Source: Streptomyces naganishii JCM 4654
GTDB lineage: Bacteria > Actinomycetota > Actinomycetes > Streptomycetales > Streptomycetaceae
Length of the DNA: 64,000 nt
NCBI RefSeq assembly: GCF_014650575.1
Contig: NZ_BMVF01000008.1
Location: 282,039 to 346,038 of the forward strand
Reading direction: 5' to 3'
Within the stretch, counting starts at the first letter, position 1. The number at the start of each line of letters is the position of its first letter. Position numbers and translations under genes: made by a program. Below the pieces are notes generated by a model that saw nothing but the letters and a program-made list of their open reading frames with translations, was not told the DNA's origin and did no database searches. Positions 60,610 to 64,000 of this stretch are shown one piece after another.

Positions 60610-60668
60610 GAAGAAGCGGGACGCACCCTTGCCGGGCCACCGAGGCCCGGCCGTGCTCCCGCTTCTTC
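60610..60668 (+). terminator. Nested hairpin between exporter and metK
   Basis: An outer 12-bp stem (GAAGAAGCGGGA 60610-60621, complement 60657-60668) encloses an 8-bp inner hairpin GCCGGGCC...GGCCCGGC (60631-60638 and 60644-60651). It ends 17 bases before the metK GTG, overlapping the position where a leader would be. It could terminate the exporter gene or regulate metK. Confidence 0.6.
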
Positions 60669-60685
60669 GTCTTCCTGGAGGGTCC

Positions 60686-61903
<1,218 letters not shown>

Positions 61904-61904
61904 G

Positions 61905-62891
61905 ATGCGTATCGCGGTGACGGGGTCCATCGCCAAGGACCACCTGATGTCCTTCCCGCACCGGTTCGCCGACCGCCTGATCGCCGAGCGGCTGGACCGG
62001 ATCTCGCTGTCCCTGCTGACCGACGACCTGGAGATACGGTACGGCGGCGTCGCGGCCAACATCGCCTTCGGGCTCGGCTCGCTGGGCCTGGCGCCCCTGC
62101 TGGTCGGGGCCGCGGGCGCGGACTTCGACGACCAGGAGGTCTGGCTGAAGGAGCACGGCGTCGACACCGCCGGCGTGCGCATCAGCGACACCCTGCACAC
62201 CGCGCGCTTCGTGTGCGCGACCGACACCGAGCAGAACCAGATCGGCTTCTTCTACGCCGGCGCCATGGCGGAGGCCCGGGACATCGGCCTGCCCGGGCTG
62301 CTGGACCGCACGGGCGGCGCCGACCTCGTGGTCGTCTCCCCCGACGACCCGGACGCCATGGTGCGGCACGCCCGCGAGTGCGCCCGCCTCGGCGTGCCGT
62401 TCGTCGCCGACCCCTCGCAGCAGCTGGCCCGCCTGGAGCGGGACCAGGCACGGGCGCTGCTGGACAGCCCCTGCCACCTGTTCACCAACGAGTACGAGGC
62501 GCTGCTGATCCAGGAGCGCACCGGCTGGACCGAGCAGCAGGTGCTCGGCCGGGTCGGCTCCTGGATCACCACGCAGGGCGCGGGCGGCTCCCGGATCGCC
62601 CGGGTGGGCCGCACCACCACGCACGTCCCGGCGGTCCCGGCGCGCGCCGAGGTCGTCGACCCCACGGGCGCCGGGGACGCCTACCGCGCGGGCTTCCTGG
62701 CCGCGCTGGCCTGGGACCTGGACCTCGCGGAGGCGGCCCGGCTGGGCAGCGCGGTCGCCTCGGTGGTCCTGGAGAGCCGGGGCACGCAGACGTACGCCCT
62801 GCGCGGCGACGACCTCCTCGACCGGCTCGGCACCGCCTACGGCGCCGGCGCCGTCCGCCGGATCATCCCCCGGCTGGGGGCGCTGTCATGA
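61905..62891 (+). CDS. PfkB-family sugar kinase, adenosine kinase-like
   Basis: A 328-residue ribokinase-family enzyme. GGVAANIAFGLGSLGLAP is PfkB motif 1; DPTGAGDAYRAGF (motif 2) holds the anion hole and the catalytic aspartate. In SAM cassettes such kinases remove the adenosine released from S-adenosylhomocysteine hydrolysis, pulling the cycle forward. The ATG at 61905 follows metK by one base, and the stop overlaps the metH ATG (ATGA). The substrate is inferred from context. Confidence 0.88.
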   Translation: MRIAVTGSIAKDHLMSFPHRFADRLIAERLDRISLSLLTDDLEIRYGGVAANIAFGLGSLGLAPLLVGAAGADFDDQEVWLKEHGVDTAGVRISDTLHTARFVCATDTEQNQIGFFYAGAMAEARDIGLPGLLDRTGGADLVVVSPDDPDAMVRHARECARLGVPFVADPSQQLARLERDQARALLDSPCHLFTNEYEALLIQERTGWTEQQVLGRVGSWITTQGAGGSRIARVGRTTTHVPAVPARAEVVDPTGAGDAYRAGFLAALAWDLDLAEAARLGSAVASVVLESRGTQTYALRGDDLLDRLGTAYGAGAVRRIIPRLGALS

Positions 62892-64000
62892 CGCCGGAGG
62901 CGGCCGGACCCGCCGGGCTGCGCGCCGCCCTCGCGTCCCGCGTGGTCGTCGCGGACGGCGCGATGGGCACGATGCTCCAGGCCCAGGACCCGAGCCTGGA
63001 CGACTTCCTCCAGCTGGAGGGCTGCAACGAGATCCTCAACGTCACCCGGCCCGACATCGTGCGCTCCGTCCACGAGGCCTACTTCGCGGTCGGCGTGGAC
63101 TGCGTGGAGACCAACACCTTCGGCGCCAACCACGCCGCCATGGCCGAGTACGGGGTGACCGAGCGCGTCCACGAGGTCTCCGAGGCGGGCGCCCGCATCG
63201 CCCGCGAAGTCGCCGACGAGTTCACCGCCTCCACCGGACGGCAGCGCTGGGTGCTCGGCTCGATGGGCCCGGGCACCAAACTGCCCACCCTCGGGCACGT
63301 GACGTACGCGGTGCTGCGCGACGCCTACCAGCAGAGCGCCGAGGGCCTGCTGACCGGCGGCGCGGACGCGCTGCTCGTGGAGACGGCGCAGGACCTGCTC
63401 CAGGCCAAGGCGGCCGTCCTGGGCGCCCGGCGGGCCCTGGCCGCACTCGGCGCCGACGCCCCCGTGCTGGTCTCGGTCACCGTCGAGGCGACCGGGACGA
63501 TGCTGCTCGGCTCCGAGATCGGCGCCGCGCTCACCGCGCTCGAACCGCTCGGCGTCGACCTGATCGGCCTCAACTGCGCCACCGGGCCCGCCGAGATGAG
63601 CGAGCACCTGCGCCATCTCTCCCGCCACGCACGCGTCCCGCTCTCCTGCATGCCCAACGCGGGCCTGCCGGTCCTCACCAAGGACGGCGCCCACTATCCG
63701 CTCAGCCCGGCCGAACTCGCCGACGCCCAGGAGGGTTTCGTACGCGACTACGGGCTGTCGCTGGTGGGCGGGTGCTGCGGTACGACGCCCGAGCATCTGC
63801 GCCAGCTCGTCGAGCGGGTCCGGGAGGCCACCCCGGCCGAGCGCAGCCCGCAGCCGGAGCCGGGTGCCGCCTCGCTGTACCAGACGGTGGCGTTCCGGCA
63901 GGACACCGCCTACCTCGCCATCGGGGAGCGGACCAACGCGAACGGGTCGAAGAAGTTCCGCGAGGCCATGCTGCAGGGCCGCTGGGACGACTGTGTGGAG
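62888..64000 (+). CDS. metH: Methionine synthase (MetH), partial at window edge
   Basis: The first 371 codons are visible; the gene continues beyond 64000. The homocysteine-binding zinc domain has LVVADGAMGTML-like ADGAMGTMLQ, GLNCATGP and GGCCGTTPEHL (three zinc cysteines). At the edge the pterin domain begins (AIGERTNANGSKKF). Full-length MetH is about 1150-1200 residues and B12-dependent. The start overlaps the kinase stop (ATGA). With metK and the kinase it regenerates SAM; metF and sahH may lie beyond the window. B12 use is shared with the mutase at 51095. Confidence 0.93.
   Translation, partial: MTPEAAGPAGLRAALASRVVVADGAMGTMLQAQDPSLDDFLQLEGCNEILNVTRPDIVRSVHEAYFAVGVDCVETNTFGANHAAMAEYGVTERVHEVSEAGARIAREVADEFTASTGRQRWVLGSMGPGTKLPTLGHVTYAVLRDAYQQSAEGLLTGGADALLVETAQDLLQAKAAVLGARRALAALGADAPVLVSVTVEATGTMLLGSEIGAALTALEPLGVDLIGLNCATGPAEMSEHLRHLSRHARVPLSCMPNAGLPVLTKDGAHYPLSPAELADAQEGFVRDYGLSLVGGCCGTTPEHLRQLVERVREATPAERSPQPEPGAASLYQTVAFRQDTAYLAIGERTNANGSKKFREAMLQGRWDDCVE

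Noticed and set aside
60629..60685. Upstream extension of metK (MPGHRGP...)
   Set aside because: It reads through the hairpin and lacks homology; the GTG at 60686 has a good ribosome site and begins the conserved protein.

Overview
The window is high-GC DNA (roughly 70% or more G+C) with GTG and TTG starts, GGAGG-type ribosome sites, tail-less hairpin terminators, XRE/DUF5753-DUF397 pairs and BldK-like peptide transporters. This points to a Streptomyces chromosome (inference from gene content; no search was run). I support 51 protein genes and recognise no rRNA, tRNA, CRISPR array or insertion sequence.

Region A (1-34 kb) looks like conserved core chromosome. It starts with an XRE regulator and its DUF397 partner, a small membrane protein and an S9 prolyl-oligopeptidase-type peptidase. 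Two tandem, paralogous five-gene oligopeptide ABC transporter operons follow (9531->3921 and 15597->9751), in the same gene order and with the same 8-nt overlaps. Next come typA, a third, unusual peptide-binding lipoprotein, and a succinate dehydrogenase/fumarate reductase operon (20940-24823). The block ends with a membrane-anchored TIM-barrel-like protein, a PAS-PAS-GAF-PP2C-HATPase phosphatase, a free-standing HATPase, SPOR and NUDIX proteins, a GntR regulator, a threonine-synthase-like PLP enzyme and a POT peptide permease.

Region B (34.6-49 kb) is accessory. An MMPL exporter, two paralogous MarR regulators (each with a nearby AT-rich palindrome), a SgcJ/EcaC-like NTF2 protein, an O-methyltransferase, an aromatic FAD monooxygenase, an SRPBCC protein, a cytochrome P450 and a Tat-exported multicopper oxidase resemble the tailoring, export and resistance part of an aromatic natural-product cluster. 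No polyketide synthase core is visible. A three-gene operon of secreted proteins (seven-bladed propeller, small secreted protein, lipoprotein) sits inside it.

Region C (49-64 kb) is the most unusual part. After a ~700-bp minisatellite comes an operon with a B12-binding glutamate-mutase small subunit, a 1124-residue fusion of the glutamate-mutase catalytic barrel to an FAD/NAD(P)-binding oxidoreductase, an acyl-CoA-synthetase-like ligase with a long proline-rich N-terminus, and a cupin. Nearby are an ABM-type monooxygenase, an MBL-fold lactonase-like hydrolase and a DHA2 exporter. A SAM-regeneration cassette follows (metK, adenosine-kinase-like PfkB, and metH cut by the window edge). A reasonable inference is that glutamate is rearranged to 3-methylaspartate, oxidised or modified and activated for a secondary metabolite, while the SAM cassette feeds methyltransferases. 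The cluster probably continues past 64000.
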